Shown: positions 7,904-15,601, numbered from the stretch's first letter. The stretch is DNA of 34,737 nt from an uncultured Gemmatimonadota bacterium (GCA_902805735.1 CADCTW010000218.1:1-34737), one strand, 5' to 3'. Notes: generated by a model from the sequence alone, not told the origin. Numbers and translations: made by a program.

Positions 7904-7933
7904 TTGCCGCCCCTCCCCGGTACGCCCTATATT
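7904..7933 (+). promoter_or_regulatory. Candidate sigma-70-type promoter for the acyl-CoA dehydrogenase gene
   Basis: TTGCCG (7904-7909), an 18-nt spacer and TATATT (7928-7933) resemble -35/-10 boxes about 45 nt upstream of ATG 7978. A nearby TATACAAT (7951-7958) is an alternative -10 without a good -35. Confidence 0.4.
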
Positions 7934-7977
7934 CCCGCATCCCAGCGGGTTATACAATCCTTCGACAGGCGAGAGCG

Positions 7978-9162
7978 ATGGCCAGGTTCCAGGGCGTCGA
8001 CTACTACGACATAGACGGGCTGCTCACCGAAGAGCAGCGGATGATTCGCGACACGGTGCGCGGGTGGGTGGACGAAAACCTCCTGCCGGTGATCAACGAC
8101 GCGTACATCGGCCGCTACCTTCCCAAGGAGCTGATCCCGGGGATGGCGGAGCTGGGCGTGTTCGGCGCCAACCTGCCGGAGGAGTACGGGTGCGCCGGGC
8201 TGGACAACATCTCGTACGGCCTCATCATGCAGGAGCTGGAGCGCGGCGACTCCGGGATCCGCTCCTTCGCGTCGGTGCAGGGCGCGCTCTGCATGTACCC
8301 CATCTACGCCTTCGGCAGCGAGGAGCAGAAGCGCGAGTACCTGCCGCGCATGGCCGCCGGCGAGGTGATCGGCTGCTTCGGCCTCACCGAGCCCGACTTC
8401 GGCTCCAACCCGGGCGGGATGATCACGCGGGCCCAGAAGACCGACGACGGGTACGTGCTGAACGGGGCCAAGATGTGGATCACCAACGGCTCCACGGCCA
8501 ACATCGCCATCGTCTGGGCCAAGACGGGCGAGATGGACGACAGCAAGTCCATCCGCGGCTTCATCGTTCCCACGGACACGCCGGGCTTCACCGCGCGCGA
8601 CCAGAAGGGGAAGCTGTCGCTCCTCGCCTCCGACACCTCGGAGCTGGTGCTGCAGGACGTGCGCGTCCCCGAGACGGCGCTGCTGCCCAAGTCGGGCGGG
8701 CTCAAGAGCCCGCTGATGTGCCTGACGCAGGCGCGCTACGGCATCGCCTGGGGTGCGGTGGGCGCGGCCATGGCCTGTTACGATGAGGCCCTGCAGTACG
8801 CCAAGACCCGCGTGCAGTTCGGCGGCAGGCCCATCGCCGCCACGCAGCTCCAGCAGACGCGGCTTGCCGAGATGCTCACCGACATCACCAAGGCGCAGCT
8901 CCTGGCCTGGCGCCTGGGCACCCTCAAGGACGCGGGGACCATGCGGCCGGAGCAGGTGTCGCTGGCCAAGCGCAACAACGTGAACATCGCCACCGAGGTC
9001 GCCCGCGAGGCGCGGCGGCTGCTGGGGGGCAACGGCATCCTGGTGGAGTACTCGGCCATGCGCCACATGGCCAACCTGGAGTCCGTCTACACGTATGAGG
9101 GAACCCACGACGTGCACGGCCTGATCCTGGGGCAGGACGTCACCGGCTACGCCGCGTACTGA
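7978..9162 (+). CDS. gcdH: Glutaryl-CoA dehydrogenase (acyl-CoA dehydrogenase family)
   Basis: FAD flavoenzyme (394 aa) that oxidises and decarboxylates glutaryl-CoA to crotonyl-CoA in lysine/tryptophan breakdown. It follows human GCDH closely: Glu88 and Arg95 in LERGDSGIRSFASVQ correspond to the GCDH-specific Glu87 and Arg94, and catalytic base Glu374 lies in TYEGTHDVH. The FAD/substrate segment CFGLTEPDFGSNPGGM and QARYGIAWGAVGAA are also typical of GCDH rather than general acyl-CoA dehydrogenases. Electrons would pass to ETF. No other lysine-degradation gene is in the window. GAGAG precedes the ATG. Confidence 0.93.
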   Translation: MARFQGVDYYDIDGLLTEEQRMIRDTVRGWVDENLLPVINDAYIGRYLPKELIPGMAELGVFGANLPEEYGCAGLDNISYGLIMQELERGDSGIRSFASVQGALCMYPIYAFGSEEQKREYLPRMAAGEVIGCFGLTEPDFGSNPGGMITRAQKTDDGYVLNGAKMWITNGSTANIAIVWAKTGEMDDSKSIRGFIVPTDTPGFTARDQKGKLSLLASDTSELVLQDVRVPETALLPKSGGLKSPLMCLTQARYGIAWGAVGAAMACYDEALQYAKTRVQFGGRPIAATQLQQTRLAEMLTDITKAQLLAWRLGTLKDAGTMRPEQVSLAKRNNVNIATEVAREARRLLGGNGILVEYSAMRHMANLESVYTYEGTHDVHGLILGQDVTGYAAY

Positions 9163-9174
9163 CGCCATTCGGCT

Positions 9175-9202
9175 CCCCTCCCGCGGTGCGTCGCGGGAGG
9201 GG
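9175..9202 (+). terminator. Hairpin after gcdH
   Basis: Perfect 10-bp stem CCCCTCCCGC / GCGGGAGGGG with an 8-nt loop, 12 nt after the gcdH stop. Only TT follows, so it would be a non-canonical terminator. A promoter -35 box begins immediately after it. Confidence 0.55.
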
Positions 9203-9231
9203 TTGACGGGATCGGGGAAGGGTTACATATT
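9203..9231 (+). promoter_or_regulatory. Candidate distal promoter of the tRNA/rnpB cluster
   Basis: TTGACG (9203-9208), 17-nt spacer, CATATT (9226-9231). It lies upstream of a second, better promoter, as is common for stable-RNA operons. Confidence 0.45.
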
Positions 9232-9277
9232 CGTGGCCCGCGAAGCCCGGAACGCACTGAAACGGGGCGGCGCGGGG

Positions 9278-9306
9278 TTGACAGAAACGGCTGGACTGCT
9301 TAGCTT
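9278..9306 (+). promoter_or_regulatory. Proximal promoter of the tRNA/rnpB cluster
   Basis: Perfect TTGACA (9278-9283), 17-nt spacer and TAGCTT (9301-9306), placing transcription start about 14 nt before tRNA-Lys. The same TTGACA plus TA-N2-TT form recurs at 31668 and roughly at 19405. Confidence 0.65.
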
Positions 9307-9326
9307 GAAGGGCTTCCAGTAGCGAC

Positions 9327-9399
<73 letters not shown>

Positions 9400-9441
9400 C
9401 TCCGCGCCATTCGCGTGGATTTGACATAGCCGATGGTATAT

Positions 9442-9515
<74 letters not shown>

Positions 9516-9576
9516 CTCAAGGGCGGCGTGGTTAACCCCACGCCGCCGCCAGTCGGTACCAGCTACGGACATTCTC

Positions 9577-9660
9577 GCTCTTGTGGCGGAATTGGTAGAC
9601 GCGCTAGATTCAGGATCTAGTGGGTGAAAGCCCGTGGAGGTTCGAGTCCTCTCGAGAGCA
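9577..9660 (+). tRNA. tRNA-Leu (CAG)
   Basis: A class II tRNA of 84 nt. Acceptor GCTCTTG pairs with TCGAGAGC (one G-T wobble region), the anticodon stem is CTAGA/TCTAG with loop TTCAGGA (CAG), the long variable arm is TGGGTGAAAGCCCG, and the T arm is GGAGGTTCGAGTCCTC. Confidence 0.94.
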
Positions 9661-9691
9661 CTGTCCGAAGCCTGGTACCGGCTGTTTCTAT

Positions 9692-9775
9692 GCCCAGGTG
9701 CTGAAATTGGTAGACAGGCCAGACTAAGGATCTGGTGCCTTAACCGGCGTGGAGGTTCGAGTCCTCTCCTGGGCA
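9692..9775 (+). tRNA. tRNA-Leu (AAG)
   Basis: A class II tRNA of 84 nt. Acceptor GCCCAGG pairs with CCTGGGC, the anticodon stem is CCAGA/TCTGG with loop CTAAGGA (AAG), the variable arm is TGCCTTAACCGGCG, and the T arm is GGAGGTTCGAGTCCTC, shared with the preceding tRNA-Leu. An AAG anticodon is less common in bacteria than GAG. Confidence 0.93.
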
Positions 9776-9797
9776 TTCAGCGTTGAAAACTCGGGTG

Positions 9798-10177
9798 CGG
9801 GAGGCGAGTGAGGACCGCGGCGCCGCAGGGTGTCGAGGAAAGTCCGAGCTCCGCAGGGCAGGGTGCCGGGTAACGCCCGGGCGTCGCGAGGCGACGGAAA
9901 GCGCAACAGAAAGCATACCGCCGATGGCTCCCGCCGGGAGCACAGGCAAGGGTGAAACGGTGCGGTAAGAGCGCACCGCGCGGCTGGCAACAGCCGTGGC
10001 ACGGCAAGCCCCACCCGGAGCAAGGCCAAGCAGTGACGAGGGGTTGCCCGCTCCGCGAAGGACTCTGGTTCTTCACAGTCACGGGTAGGCTGCACGAGGC
10101 CGGCGGCGACGTCGGTCCCAGAGAAATGGTCCTCCCCCGGCTCGCCGGGGACAGAACTCGGCTTATTCGCCTCCCCA
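9798..10177 (+). ncRNA. rnpB: RNase P RNA, bacterial class A
   Basis: The catalytic RNA that matures tRNA 5' ends. Seen: the conserved 5' block GAGGAAAGTCCGAGCT (about 9835-9850), ACAGAAAGCATACCGCC, the AAGGGTGAAACGGTGCGGTA / AGAGCGCACCG core, GGCACGGCAAGCCCC, and the 3' block ACAGAACTCGGCTTA. Helix P1 pairs GGGAGGCGA (9799-9807) with TCGCCTCCC (10167-10175), which sets the ends to within a few nt. It is embedded in a tRNA cluster and probably shares its transcript. Confidence 0.96.
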
Positions 10178-10184
10178 TCGATTT

Positions 10185-10258
10185 GCGCTCGTAGCTCAGC
10201 TGGATAGAGCGTCGCCCTCCGGAGGCGAAGGCCACAGGTTCGAATCCTGTCGAGCGCA
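10185..10258 (+). tRNA. tRNA-Arg (CCG)
   Basis: A 74-nt cloverleaf about 10 nt after rnpB. Acceptor GCGCTCG pairs with CGAGCGC, the anticodon stem is TCGCC/GGCGA with loop CTCCGGA (CCG), and the T arm is ACAGGTTCGAATCCTGT. No encoded CCA. Confidence 0.95.
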
Positions 10259-10266
10259 TGAAATAC

Positions 10267-10305
10267 GAAGCCCCGCGGCAGCTCGCCGCGGGGCTTCTTT
10301 GTTTT
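10267..10305 (+). terminator. Rho-independent terminator of the stable-RNA cluster
   Basis: A perfect 13-bp stem GAAGCCCCGCGGC / GCCGCGGGGCTTC with a 5-nt loop, followed by TTTGTTTT. It begins 8 nt after tRNA-Arg(CCG) and is the clearest terminator in the window. Confidence 0.92.
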
Positions 10306-10308
10306 CGG

Positions 10309-10371
10309 GGGCTCACACAGAGCCACAGAGATAAGTTCATCTCTGTGGCTCTGTGTCTCTGTGTGAGCCCC
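10309..10371. repeat. CACAGAG-octamer inverted repeat, copy 3 (one arm short by one octamer)
   Basis: The left arm (from GGGCTC at 10309) has two octamers, ACACAGAG and CCACAGAG. The right arm has three (reverse complement: ACACAGAG, ACACAGAG, CCACAGAG). Apart from the missing 8 nt the arms pair exactly, and the C-type last octamer is matched in both. The loop contains AAGTTC. It lies just after the stable-RNA terminator. Confidence 0.93.
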
Positions 10372-10548
10372 GTTTCGGTGAAGAGTTGCACCAGATTAGG
10401 GAAAGGGGCCGGTGCCCCGGGCTGCACACGAATGAGGCAAGATGCTTCCCCGCAACGCGTTGCAGTTTTTGCGTGCCGTGGACCTCTGATTGCCTTTTGC
10501 CGGGCCGCGCTGGTGAAACGATCACTACACGGAACGGAGAGAGGACGG

Positions 10549-11982
10549 ATGAAGCGCTTGATGACGGTGGCGGCTTGCGCTGCCCTGCTGGCCGCCTGCC
10601 AGGATTCCCCCAATCCCCTGACGCCCGAAACCCGGAGCAGCGTCCTCGTCGCGAACACCGTCAAGGTGGATCCGGTGCTCACGACGCTCCTCAACTCGTC
10701 GCAGCCCACGGACCAGCTGGAAGTGCTGGTGACCTTCGACGAGACGGTCACGTCGGCGGACGCGGTGTCGCGGGCGGTGCTGGCGTCGGGGGCCGGGGCG
10801 ATCCGCTTCAAGCACCTGCCGGTGGTGTTCGCGCTGGCCACGCCGGCGCAGGTCGCCACCCTCTCGGGGGTGCCGGGCGTGCAGTCGCTGTACGCCAACA
10901 AGCAGCTGCGGTACTACGCGGAAAACCTCGCCTCCATCCGCGCGGACGTGGCGCAGACGGCGGGGTACACGGGGGAGGGCGTGGGCATCGCCATCCTGGA
11001 CAGCGGCGTGGACGGGCTGTACAGCCCCGACCTGAAGCACCCCACGCGCACCGTGCAGAACGTCAAGTACGCGGGCGCCATGAAGGACCTGGTGACCTTT
11101 GGCGACGGCGTGCCCGCGGCGGGCGGCGACCTGTACGTGGAGAACGTCGCCAACAGCGAGACGAGCGTGGGGCACGGCACCCACGTCGCCGGGATCGCGG
11201 CGGGTGACGGCACGGCGTCCAACGGCGCGTACCGCGGCGTGGCGCCGGAGGCGGACATCGTGGGCATCGGCGCGGGCGACATCCTCTTCGTCTTCTGGAC
11301 GCTGGCGGGCTTCGACTACATCCTGGAGAACCACGAGAAGTACAACATCCAGGTGGTGAACAACTCGTGGGGCAGCACGGGCGAGTACGACGCGCTCGAC
11401 CCCATCAACGTGGCAACGAAAAAGGTGTACAACCGGGGCATCGCGGTCGTGTTCGCGGCCGGCAACGAAGGCCCCGGCGAGAACACGCTGAACCCGTACA
11501 GCGCCGCCCCGTGGGTGATCTCCGTGGCCGCCGGGTGCAACACCACGGCGGAGGACCCCACCGACTCCCGCTCGCAGTGCTCGGACGCCGGAAAGGTGCT
11601 GGCCGACTTCTCGTCGCGCGGCATCCGCGGGCACTCGCTGGTGCACCCGGACATCACGGCGCCCGGCTCGTACGTCATCGCTGCGCGTGCCTCGCTGGGG
11701 GTGGTGATCAACGGGGTGGCCGCGCCGTCGGACCTGGGCAACTGCGCGATCCCGCAGGAGGTGCTGCTCTACTACACCTGCATCAGCGGCACCTCGATGG
11801 CGGCGCCGCACGTGGCCGGCACCATCGCCCTGATGGAGCAGGCTTCGCGAGGGACGATGACGCCCGACCAGGCCTACCGCGCCATCACCCGCACCGCTCG
11901 CACGCTGACCGGCTACGGCGAGTGGGAGGTCGGGAGCGGCTACCTGGATGCGTACGCCGCCACACGGTACGTGAAGCGGTAA
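10549..11982 (+). CDS. Exported subtilisin-like serine protease (S8 family) with I9-type propeptide
   Basis: A 477-aa subtilase. The N terminus MKRLMTVAACAALLAACQDS is a lipoprotein signal (lipobox LAAC). An inhibitor-I9-like propeptide spans roughly residues 50-120 (DQLEVLVTFDETVTSADAVS ... LSGVPGVQSLYANKQ). The catalytic triad is Asp151 (AILDSGVDG), His209 (GHGTHVAGIAAG) and Ser416 (SGTSMAAPHVAG), with oxyanion Asn306 (AAGNEGPG). It should be active outside the cytosol, anchored or released after maturation. ATG 10549 is preceded by GAGAGAGGA. A 12-bp palindrome (10452-10463) lies upstream. No dedicated partner gene is evident. Confidence 0.93.
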   Translation: MKRLMTVAACAALLAACQDSPNPLTPETRSSVLVANTVKVDPVLTTLLNSSQPTDQLEVLVTFDETVTSADAVSRAVLASGAGAIRFKHLPVVFALATPAQVATLSGVPGVQSLYANKQLRYYAENLASIRADVAQTAGYTGEGVGIAILDSGVDGLYSPDLKHPTRTVQNVKYAGAMKDLVTFGDGVPAAGGDLYVENVANSETSVGHGTHVAGIAAGDGTASNGAYRGVAPEADIVGIGAGDILFVFWTLAGFDYILENHEKYNIQVVNNSWGSTGEYDALDPINVATKKVYNRGIAVVFAAGNEGPGENTLNPYSAAPWVISVAAGCNTTAEDPTDSRSQCSDAGKVLADFSSRGIRGHSLVHPDITAPGSYVIAARASLGVVINGVAAPSDLGNCAIPQEVLLYYTCISGTSMAAPHVAGTIALMEQASRGTMTPDQAYRAITRTARTLTGYGEWEVGSGYLDAYAATRYVKR

Positions 11983-11992
11983 GGAACGGACA

Positions 11993-12055
11993 GGCTCACA
12001 CAGAGACACAGAGGCACAGAGAGGAACTTCTTCTTGTGCCTCTGTGGCTTTGCTG
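11993..12055. repeat. CACAGAG-octamer inverted repeat, copy 4 (right arm decayed)
   Basis: The left arm is intact (three octamers after GGCTC). The right arm still reads TTGTGCCTCTGTGGCTTTGC but has several substitutions against the consensus. The loop has GGAACTTC, the reverse complement of the copy 2 loop core. It occupies nearly all of the 84-nt gap and ends about 12 nt before the sigma-54 activator start. Confidence 0.88.
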
Positions 12056-12066
12056 TAATTTGGTGC

Positions 12067-13443
12067 ATGCCCGCTCCCTCCGTCCTCGTCGTCGATCCAC
12101 ACTCCGCCTCGGCCGACGCGGCGCGCGAGGCGCTGGGCCGGCGCGTGTCGGTGCACGCGTGTGAGACGCTGCAGGAAGGGTTGGACCGGCTGCGCTCGGG
12201 GCGGTGGAGCGCGGTGGTGCTCTCGCTGGACCTGCCTGCCGTGGACCTGGAGCTGGTGGCGCGGATGGTGGAGAGCGGGGTGGATGCGGGGGCGCTGGTG
12301 CTGACGGCCGCACGCCCCACCATGCAGCTCATGGTGGAGGCGTCGCGGCTGGGTGTGCTGGGGGTGCTCGTGTCGCCGCCGGAGCCGGGGGAGCTGGCGG
12401 CGCTGCTGCGCGAGGTGTTCGCGGCGGAGGAGGTGGTGCCGCTGGCCGGCGTGGCGGAGGACGGCGACGGGGACGCCACCGTGGGCGGGAGCCCGGCCAT
12501 GCTGGAGGTGTTCCGGATGGTGGGGCGGGTGGCGCCCAGCTCGGCCACGGTGCTCATCCTGGGGGAGAGCGGGACGGGGAAGGAGATGGTGGCGCGCGCC
12601 ATCCACCGCAACAGCACGCGCTCGGCGGGGCCGTTCGTGGCCATCAACTGCGCCGCCATCCCCGAGAACCTGCTGGAAAGCGAGCTGTTCGGGCACGAGA
12701 AGGGGGCGTTCACGGGGGCCATCGCCCGCAAGATCGGCCGGTGGGAGCGGGCGCAGCGGGGGACGCTGCTGCTGGACGAGATCGGTGACATGTCGCTGGC
12801 GCTGCAGGCCAAGATCCTCCGCGCCGTGCAGGAGCGGGAGATCGAGCGCGTGGGCGGCGAGGAGCGCATCCCCGTGGACGTGCGCGTGGTGGCCGCCACG
12901 CACCGCAACCTGCGCACGGCCATCGCCGAAGGCAGCTTCCGCGAGGACCTGTACTTCCGCCTCGCCGTGGTGACGCTGGAGTTGCCGAGGCTGCGCGACC
13001 GGGGGCCGGACCTGGAGCTGCTGGCGCAGTACTTCGTGGCCCGCCACGCCGCGCAGTACGGCCGGCAGATCCGCGGGATCGCGCGCTCCGTCTTCGAGCG
13101 CTTCCGCGAGCACGACTGGCCCGGTAACATCCGCGAGCTGCGGAACGTGACCGAGCGGGCCGTGCTGATGGCGCACGGCTCCGTCCTCCTTCCCGACCAC
13201 CTGCCGCTGGACCAGCTCCGCGCCGCCGCCGCCGCGCCGGCGGCCGCCGACGACGCGCCCCTCGCCGGCTACTCGCCCGACCTGAACCTGGCGGAAGTGG
13301 AGCGGCTGCACATCCGCGAGGTGCTGCGGCGCGTGGGGGGGCACATGGGGCGCGCGTCCGAGGTCCTGGGCGTCCACCGCAACACGCTCACCCGCAAGGT
13401 GCGCGAGTACGGGCTGGAGGGCTCCGCGTCCCCAGATTTGTGA
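12067..13443 (+). CDS. Sigma-54-dependent transcriptional activator (NtrC family) with degenerate receiver
   Basis: A 458-aa three-domain activator. The AAA+ domain has Walker A GESGTGKE (166-173), the sigma-54 contact loop GAFTGA (213-218), Walker B LLLDEIGD (Asp237-Glu238) and DWPGNIREL. A C-terminal Fis-type helix-turn-helix ends the protein (GRASEVLGVHRNTLTRKV). The N-terminal domain (1-120) has the receiver fold pattern but lacks key residues. The phospho-acceptor position in VVLSLDLP is Ser53, the acidic pair near the N terminus is VVDP, and the conserved Lys is Ser103 (VLVSPPEP). It is therefore unlikely to be switched by ordinary phosphorylation. No histidine kinase is adjacent. ATG 12067 follows the decayed repeat closely. 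Confidence 0.92.
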   Translation: MPAPSVLVVDPHSASADAAREALGRRVSVHACETLQEGLDRLRSGRWSAVVLSLDLPAVDLELVARMVESGVDAGALVLTAARPTMQLMVEASRLGVLGVLVSPPEPGELAALLREVFAAEEVVPLAGVAEDGDGDATVGGSPAMLEVFRMVGRVAPSSATVLILGESGTGKEMVARAIHRNSTRSAGPFVAINCAAIPENLLESELFGHEKGAFTGAIARKIGRWERAQRGTLLLDEIGDMSLALQAKILRAVQEREIERVGGEERIPVDVRVVAATHRNLRTAIAEGSFREDLYFRLAVVTLELPRLRDRGPDLELLAQYFVARHAAQYGRQIRGIARSVFERFREHDWPGNIRELRNVTERAVLMAHGSVLLPDHLPLDQLRAAAAAPAAADDAPLAGYSPDLNLAEVERLHIREVLRRVGGHMGRASEVLGVHRNTLTRKVREYGLEGSASPDL

Positions 13444-13444
13444 A

Positions 13445-13465
13445 GCTGCACGCTTTTGGTGCAGC
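13445..13465 (+). terminator. Short hairpin after the sigma-54 activator gene
   Basis: A perfect 7-bp stem GCTGCAC / GTGCAGC with loop GCTTTTG, 1 nt after the stop. No T tract follows it. Confidence 0.4.
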
Positions 13466-13611
13466 GCGAGGGCTCCGCGGACGCTCCCCGCGCGGTGCGT
13501 TTCCAAGCTAAGATGCCTCCACGCAACGGTTTAAGTCGCATGGGGGCGGCGGGCACGGCACGTGCTGAACCACGGCTTCGGGTATTTCATCCACTTTGCG
13601 GGGATACTGCC

Positions 13612-14148
13612 GTGACCCTTCGCCGCTCCGTCGGCGCAGCTCTCGCTGCGCTGGTCCTGCTCGCTGGCTGCTCCGACGCTCCCCTGGCCCCCGAGGCGGG
13701 CCCCGCGCACACGCTGACCGGCGCCATCGACGGGTCGCTCCTGCGCTTCGCCACGCTCCCGGACCTCTCCGGCGCGCGTCACGCGGAGAAGCGGATCGTC
13801 GCTGCCCAGGGTGGCTTCGTGGAGCTGAACGGCTTCCGCGTGGACATCCCGGCCGGGGCGCTTCCCGCCGACACGGTGGTGACCATCGACCTGCCGTCGG
13901 ACCCCGCGCTGGCGAAACGGGTGGTGGCGGAGTTCGGGCCGCACGGCATCCAGTTCAACACCCCGGTCACGCTGCGCTTCCCGCTCACGGGCGTGGTGCT
14001 GAACGGCGACCCCATCGAGGTGGCGCGCTGGGAGAACGGCGCCTGGACCTCGCTGGGCGGCACGGTCGACGTTCTGGGGACGGTGCTCTCCAGCACCACG
14101 CCGCACTTCTCGATGTACGGCGGGAAGTACGTGATGGCGGGCGGCTGA
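13612..14148 (+). CDS. ZU5-like domain lipoprotein
   Basis: A 178-aa predicted lipoprotein from GTG 13612. The signal TLRRSVGAALAALVLLAGCS has lipobox LAGC. After about 35 residues comes a beta-rich domain: GGFVELNGFRVDIPAGALP, TVVTIDLPSDP, PHGIQFNTPVTLRFPL, VARWENGAWTSLGG, and STTPHFSMYGG. The order 'IPAGAL ... F..PV.L ... W..G.W ... H.S.Y' is that of ZU5-like domains in bacterial surface proteins. The role is unknown; adhesion or protein binding is a guess. Longer in-frame starts upstream would bury the signal peptide. Confidence 0.78.
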   Translation: MTLRRSVGAALAALVLLAGCSDAPLAPEAGPAHTLTGAIDGSLLRFATLPDLSGARHAEKRIVAAQGGFVELNGFRVDIPAGALPADTVVTIDLPSDPALAKRVVAEFGPHGIQFNTPVTLRFPLTGVVLNGDPIEVARWENGAWTSLGGTVDVLGTVLSSTTPHFSMYGGKYVMAGG

Positions 14149-14171
14149 CCGTCACCCCTCCCCAACTCCAC

Positions 14172-15452
14172 GTGTCCAGGACCGCCGCCACTCACCTGCT
14201 GGTGGAGCGCGCGCTCGCGCTCGTTCCGCTGAGCGACGAGTTTCTCCCCCTGTCCGACGCCCTCATCGGCGCGTCGCACGCGGACCGGGAGAAGCTCTGG
14301 GCGCGCTCGGGGGCGTACGCCACGGTCGGGAAGCGGGTGCTGGAGGCGGACCGGCTGGAGGGGCTGGTCCCCGCCATCCTGGTTCGCGCGCAGGAGCGGA
14401 TGCAGCGCCTGTTCGCGCTGGTGATCGAGGCGGTGCGGCTGCAGGGCGAGGGGGATGCGGCGGGGGCGGCGCACGCGCTGGTGCGCGCCGGCGAGGTGGA
14501 GGAGGGGGAGCGGCGGCTGGAGCAGGCGCAGCAGATCTACCGGCTGGCGCTGGAGATCTCCAAAGACCTGCGCGACAAGGGGCCGCAGATCCTGGCGCTG
14601 CGCCGCCTGGGCCGCAGCGCGCGCGCGGAGGGGAAGCTGGACGCGGCGGCGGACTGGTACCGCCAGAGCCACGAGCTGAGCGTGGCGCAGCGGGACGAGG
14701 CGGGGCAGGCCGTGGCGTGCCAGGGCCTGGGCAACGTGTGCGACGACCGCGGCGAGCGCCCCGAGGCCCGCTCCTGGTACGAGCGGGGGCTGGAGATCGC
14801 CCGGCGGCTGGACGACCCGGCGCTGGAGTGGCCCTTCTACACCAACCTTTCCGTGCTGGCCATGCTGGAGGGGCGGCTTCCCCTGGCCGAGCGCCTGCTG
14901 GAGCGCGCCCGCCAGCGCATCGAGGCCACGGGCGCGGAGGACCCGCTCGTCTTCTGGCTCAACAACCGCGGCCTGCTGCTGCTGGAGGGGGGCGACGCCG
15001 CGAGCGCGGAGGCCGTATTCCGCGACGCGCTGGCGCGCCGGCCGGAGGCGGGGTGGGAGGTGATCCTGCGGGTGAACCTGGGGAACGCGCTGGTCCCGCA
15101 GGGCCGCCTCCTGGAAGCGCAGGACGAGGCGCGGCGGGCGGAGGAGATCGCCATCCTCAACCGTTTCGTCTCCGACCTCGTCGACGTGTACCTGCTGCTG
15201 GGCTCGGTGGCGCGGGCGCAGCGCGACGAGGAGGGCTTCGTCTTCTACGAGCAGGCGCTGCGGGTGTGCCGCGAGCGGGCCATGCCGCGCAAGTCGGAGG
15301 CGGGCATCCTCCACGACTACGGGCTCCTGCACGCCCGCTGCGCGCGCCCCGCCGAGGCCCGCGCGTACCTGGAGGCCGCCGCGGAGATCTACCGCGCGCT
15401 CGGCCTGGCGCCGGAGCTCGGCCGGGTCATGGCGGACCTGGAAGCATCGTAA
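14172..15452 (+). CDS. Tetratricopeptide repeat protein
   Basis: A 426-aa protein with GTG start at 14172, 23 nt after the ZU5 lipoprotein stop. No signal peptide is seen, so it is probably cytosolic. The body is a helical array with TPR features, for example AQQIYRLALEISKDLRDKG, GKLDAAADWYRQSHELSVAQ, ERPEARSWYERGLEIARRL, GRLPLAERLLERARQRIE and GDAASAEAVFRDALARRP. Such arrays bind proteins. Being behind an NtrC-type regulator, it could be a signalling or scaffold component, but that is inference. No catalytic domain is attached. The start is uncertain because no Shine-Dalgarno is evident. Confidence 0.8.
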   Translation: MSRTAATHLLVERALALVPLSDEFLPLSDALIGASHADREKLWARSGAYATVGKRVLEADRLEGLVPAILVRAQERMQRLFALVIEAVRLQGEGDAAGAAHALVRAGEVEEGERRLEQAQQIYRLALEISKDLRDKGPQILALRRLGRSARAEGKLDAAADWYRQSHELSVAQRDEAGQAVACQGLGNVCDDRGERPEARSWYERGLEIARRLDDPALEWPFYTNLSVLAMLEGRLPLAERLLERARQRIEATGAEDPLVFWLNNRGLLLLEGGDAASAEAVFRDALARRPEAGWEVILRVNLGNALVPQGRLLEAQDEARRAEEIAILNRFVSDLVDVYLLLGSVARAQRDEEGFVFYEQALRVCRERAMPRKSEAGILHDYGLLHARCARPAEARAYLEAAAEIYRALGLAPELGRVMADLEAS

Positions 15453-15460
15453 AAACGAGG

Positions 15461-15488
15461 TCGCACACAGAGGCACAGAGGCAGAGAC
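15461..15488. repeat. CACAGAG-octamer repeat, copy 5 (single arm)
   Basis: Only a left arm: ACACAGAG, GCACAGAG, then a 6-nt GCAGAG with two bases missing. It begins about 8 nt after a stop codon and no right arm follows. It is a remnant or half element. Confidence 0.8.
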
Positions 15489-15498
15489 TTATAAGACT

Positions 15499-15526
15499 TT
15501 GCTCACTATCGTTTTACGTCGATAAT
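15499..15526 (+). promoter_or_regulatory. Candidate promoter for the glycosidase-like lipoprotein gene
   Basis: TTGCTC (15499-15504), 16-nt spacer, GATAAT (15521-15526), about 75 nt before ATG 15602. The stretch 15485-15535 is noticeably more AT-rich than its surroundings. Confidence 0.5.
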
Positions 15527-15601
15527 CAAAAAACGCGCACCGTTCTTGCGTGATCTTGCGGAGACAGGCTCCTCCTTCCCGCCCATACCCAGGATCTCCG
15601 A

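Noticed and set aside
9985..10000. GTGGCACGGCAAG as a sigma-54 -24/-12 promoter
   Set aside because: It lacks the TTGC -12 element and is a conserved part of RNase P RNA.
10525..13506. A 993-residue reverse-strand frame across the subtilase and sigma-54 activator
   Set aside because: It opposes two genes with intact catalytic motifs and has a His/Arg/Gly-rich composition with no domain marks.
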